From Planctomycetales bacterium (GTDB lineage: Bacteria; Planctomycetota; Phycisphaerae; SM23-33), in contig DAOWOP010000046.1 in assembly GCA_030642005.1 (NCBI GenBank), forward strand, positions 1-15,587: a stretch of DNA of 15,587 nt. The letters run 5' to 3'. Each line of letters starts with the position of its first letter. The first letter of the stretch is position 1. This document shows positions 14,064 through 15,587 of this stretch, piece after piece. Under the pieces are notes generated by a model. That model made no database searches and was not told where the DNA came from. It was given only the letters and a program-made list of their open reading frames with translations. The position numbers were made by a program, and so were the translations under genes.

Positions 14064-15063
14064 ATGCGACAAATTCAAATGGGAGTTGTAACGGCAGTAG
14101 TTGTGTGCGCGCTTGCAGGTTTCGCCGGCATTGATACCGCCGACGCCGGTTCGATCACTTCATGGGGACGGAACAACTACGGTCAAGTCAGCGGCACGCC
14201 GTTGGGCAATGACTTCATTGCAATCGCTGATGGCTTTGACCACAGCTTGGCGCTGACGTCCGACGGGTCGATTGAGGCCTGGGGACGGAACAATTACGGC
14301 CAGTGTACCACGCCGACGGGCAGCGACTTCGCGGCCATCGCTGCCGGCGATAACCACAGTCTGGCACTCATATCCGACGGATCGATTGTGTCCTGGGGAC
14401 GAAACGACAAGAACCAGGTCGGCCACACGCCGTCGGGCAATAACTTCACGGCCATCGCCGGCGGTGGTTACCACAGCTTGGCGCTGACGTCCGCCGGGTC
14501 GCTTGTGTCTTGGGGATGCAACTACAACGGCCAGTGCAGTAACACGCCGACAGGCAATGACTTCATTGCCATAGCCGCTGGTTCCAGCTACAGCCTGGCG
14601 CTGAGGTCCGACGGATCTGATTGAGGCCTGGGGGCATGACTATTACCACCAGGTCTACGACACGCCGGGAGAGGAGGGCTTCGTTGCAATCGCCGCTGGC
14701 AGAAACTACGGCTTGGCGCTGACGGCCGACGGGTCGATTGAGGCCTGGGGACAGAACAATTACGGCCAGTGTGACACGCCGACGGACAATGGCTTCACAG
14801 CAATCGCCGGTACCTGTAGTTACCATAGCCTGGCGCTGACATCCGACGGATCGATTATGGCATGGGGATATAATATCTACGGCCAGTGTAACGCGCCGAT
14901 GGACAGCGGCTTCACAGCAATCGCCGGTGGCCAGTACCACAGCCTGGCGCTGAAATCCGAAGGCGGCGGCGACTACGTCGTTCCCGAACCGTTGACGATT
15001 CTGTGCGTCTTCGGCGCTATTGTCGGCCTAGGCGGTTACGTGCGGAAGCGCACAACGGCCTGA
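14064..15063 (+). pseudogene. RCC1-like seven-repeat PEP-CTERM protein, frameshifted
   Basis: The ATG at 14064 is preceded by GGAAGG and starts a signal peptide (MRQIQMGVVTAVVVCALAGF, cleavage near TADA-G). An upstream TTG at 14046 is a weaker start. Seven repeats of about 40 residues follow, each with a W-G near its start, often N-Y-G-Q, then F-x-A-I-A and H-S-L-A-L-x-S-D-G-S. This is a shortened RCC1-type pattern fitting a seven-bladed propeller. The C-terminus is VVPEP, a hydrophobic helix (LTILCVFGAIVGLGGYV) and RKR, a PEP-CTERM signal read by an exosortase. The frame breaks at 14618: sister repeats read GGATCGATT but here it is GGATCTGATT, one extra T, giving TGA at 14622-14624. Repeats 5-7 and the tail then continue in the next frame. 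The intact protein would be 332 aa. It may be a real mutation or an assembly error. Secreted role unknown. Confidence 0.85.
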
Positions 15064-15139
15064 CGGATTTTTTAATAAAGGCGCAACAGAGAAAATACAA
15101 ACACACAATGGGCAGGTTCTCTTATTGAGGACCCTTTAA

Positions 15140-15533
15140 TTGGGGACACAATATAATGGCAGGAGGTTAAGCATTTCTTCTTGCCTCCTTGCGACTTACC
15201 TTGAGGAATCCATAGCGTTTCTTTTGCCGTTTGATGAGGCGTGGTTCGATACGTCCAGGGCGATCACGATTCCGCGCGATGTTGCGAAGCATCTGGTCGT
15301 ATAGATGCGCTCTGCGTAATGGTGCGACATTTCGTAGTGGGCTGGAGTAAGCCAGCACGGTCTTGATCGCTCCGGCAAAGCTGATCCGGCCAGCTGAGGC
15401 GCCGGTCTTGTCGGCGGCTTGGGTGAATCAATGTCCAAACAAGGTTACTCAAACTGACCGATTTGGGATTTCGCGATGGTAAGTAGCACAAAAGAAATGC
15501 GACGATTTCTGACGATAAGACTTGTGTCCACAA
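15140..15533. mobile_element. Remnant of an IS4-type insertion sequence with possible terminal repeats
   Basis: TTGGGGACACAA at 15140-15151 and the reverse complement of 15522-15533 (TTGTGGACACAA) agree at 11 of 12 positions, and the transposase fragment lies between them. They may be the ends of an internally deleted element about 394 bp long. No target-site duplication is apparent next to these arms, so the boundaries are tentative. Nothing else is visible in the 103 bp between the RCC1-like gene and the transposase fragment apart from a TTTTTT run at 15069-15074. Confidence 0.4.
15167..15460 (-). pseudogene. IS4-type transposase, C-terminal remnant with a frameshift
   Basis: The last ~80 codons read QAADKTGASAGRISFAGAIK, then LAYSSPLR, LYDQMLRNIARNR and RPGRIEPRLIKRQKKRYGFL, ending at the TAA at 15167-15169. 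An RIxFxGA segment, then LYDQMLR, then RPGRxEPRxxKRxxKxY is the C-terminal pattern of IS4-type DDE transposases common in Planctomycetota. In frame, a stop lies just upstream. Removing one G from the GGG at 15421-15423 joins it to the next frame, which reads SNLVWTLIH, the expected preceding helix (usually YNLxRxLM-like). Further upstream the similarity stops near 15460. It is therefore truncated by about three quarters, frameshifted and inactive. The DDE catalytic residues are missing. Confidence 0.8.
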
Positions 15534-15580
15534 GGGCTTATCTGAGGAACCGTCGCATGATTACCATCGGTAAAATCCCA
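15464..15580. repeat. About 117-bp imperfect palindrome at right edge
   Basis: The outer arms TGGGATTT..CGATGGTAA (15464-15482) and TTACCATCG...AAATCCCA (15561-15580) are complementary apart from a 2-3 base difference in the middle. The inner arms ATGCGACG (15497-15504) and CGTCGCAT (15551-15558) pair exactly, and the pairing continues with mismatches to GATAAG/CTTATC and the central CTTGTG-TC-CACAAG (15521-15534). The left side carries a 14-base insertion (15483-15496) relative to the right. It overlaps one proposed end of the IS remnant. Confidence 0.7.
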
Positions 15581-15587
15581 CGAAAAA
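15557..15587 (+). CDS. Possible start of a plus-strand gene (runs off right edge)
   Basis: ATG at 15557 is preceded by GAGGA at a good spacing (eight bases) and reads MITIGKIPRK to the edge. An in-frame ATG at 15497 would extend it upstream by 20 codons through the palindrome. Only about ten codons are present and no family can be recognised. It may be a transposase start or chance. Confidence 0.25.
   Translation, partial: MITIGKIPRK

Noticed and set aside
14160..14940. Minus-strand repeat-rich open frames opposite the RCC1-like gene
   Set aside because: Antisense shadows of the repeated blades.

Overview
The window is most likely a piece of a Planctomycetota chromosome, probably Phycisphaerae-like and possibly from a metagenome. 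The grounds are a fairly GC-rich background, a secreted repeat protein with a PEP-CTERM sorting tail, a lipoprotein and a large exported TPR-like protein, and several simple intergenic repeats. No rRNA or other phylogenetic marker is present, so the lineage is an inference. Almost everything is on the minus strand.

Layout from left to right: (i) the start of a radical SAM gene running off the left edge; (ii) an intergenic element of nine perfect 9-bp repeats between 26-bp inverted arms; (iii) a cmk-plsC pair joined by an ATGA overlap; (iv) a small plus-strand lipoprotein gene convergent with (v) a 650-aa exported TPR-like protein; (vi) two tandem paralogous acyltransferase-like (GNAT_C type) genes ending in a hairpin plus T-run; (vii) a low-GC restriction-modification block, read as beta-class methyltransferase, then D12-class adenine methyltransferase, then an EcoRV-type restriction endonuclease; (viii) a full-length nifJ (pyruvate:ferredoxin oxidoreductase); (ix) about 500 bp without a convincing gene but with inverted repeats and a promoter-like site; (x) a plus-strand, seven-repeat RCC1-like PEP-CTERM protein broken by one inserted base; (xi) the decayed 3' end of an IS4-type transposase and a long imperfect palindrome at the right edge.

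The most notable feature is the R-M block. The nuclease keeps the EcoRV catalytic residues (PD...DLK) and the recognition-loop motif GSGNTxNIGS, so GATATC is the predicted target. It is linked to two methyltransferases of different classes, whereas classical EcoRV has one. Its base composition differs sharply from the genes on both sides, which suggests acquisition between nifJ and the acyltransferase pair. I found no strong evidence for an entirely new defence system. The acyltransferase pair lies only 20 bp downstream of the nuclease, but its composition matches the host and not the R-M block.
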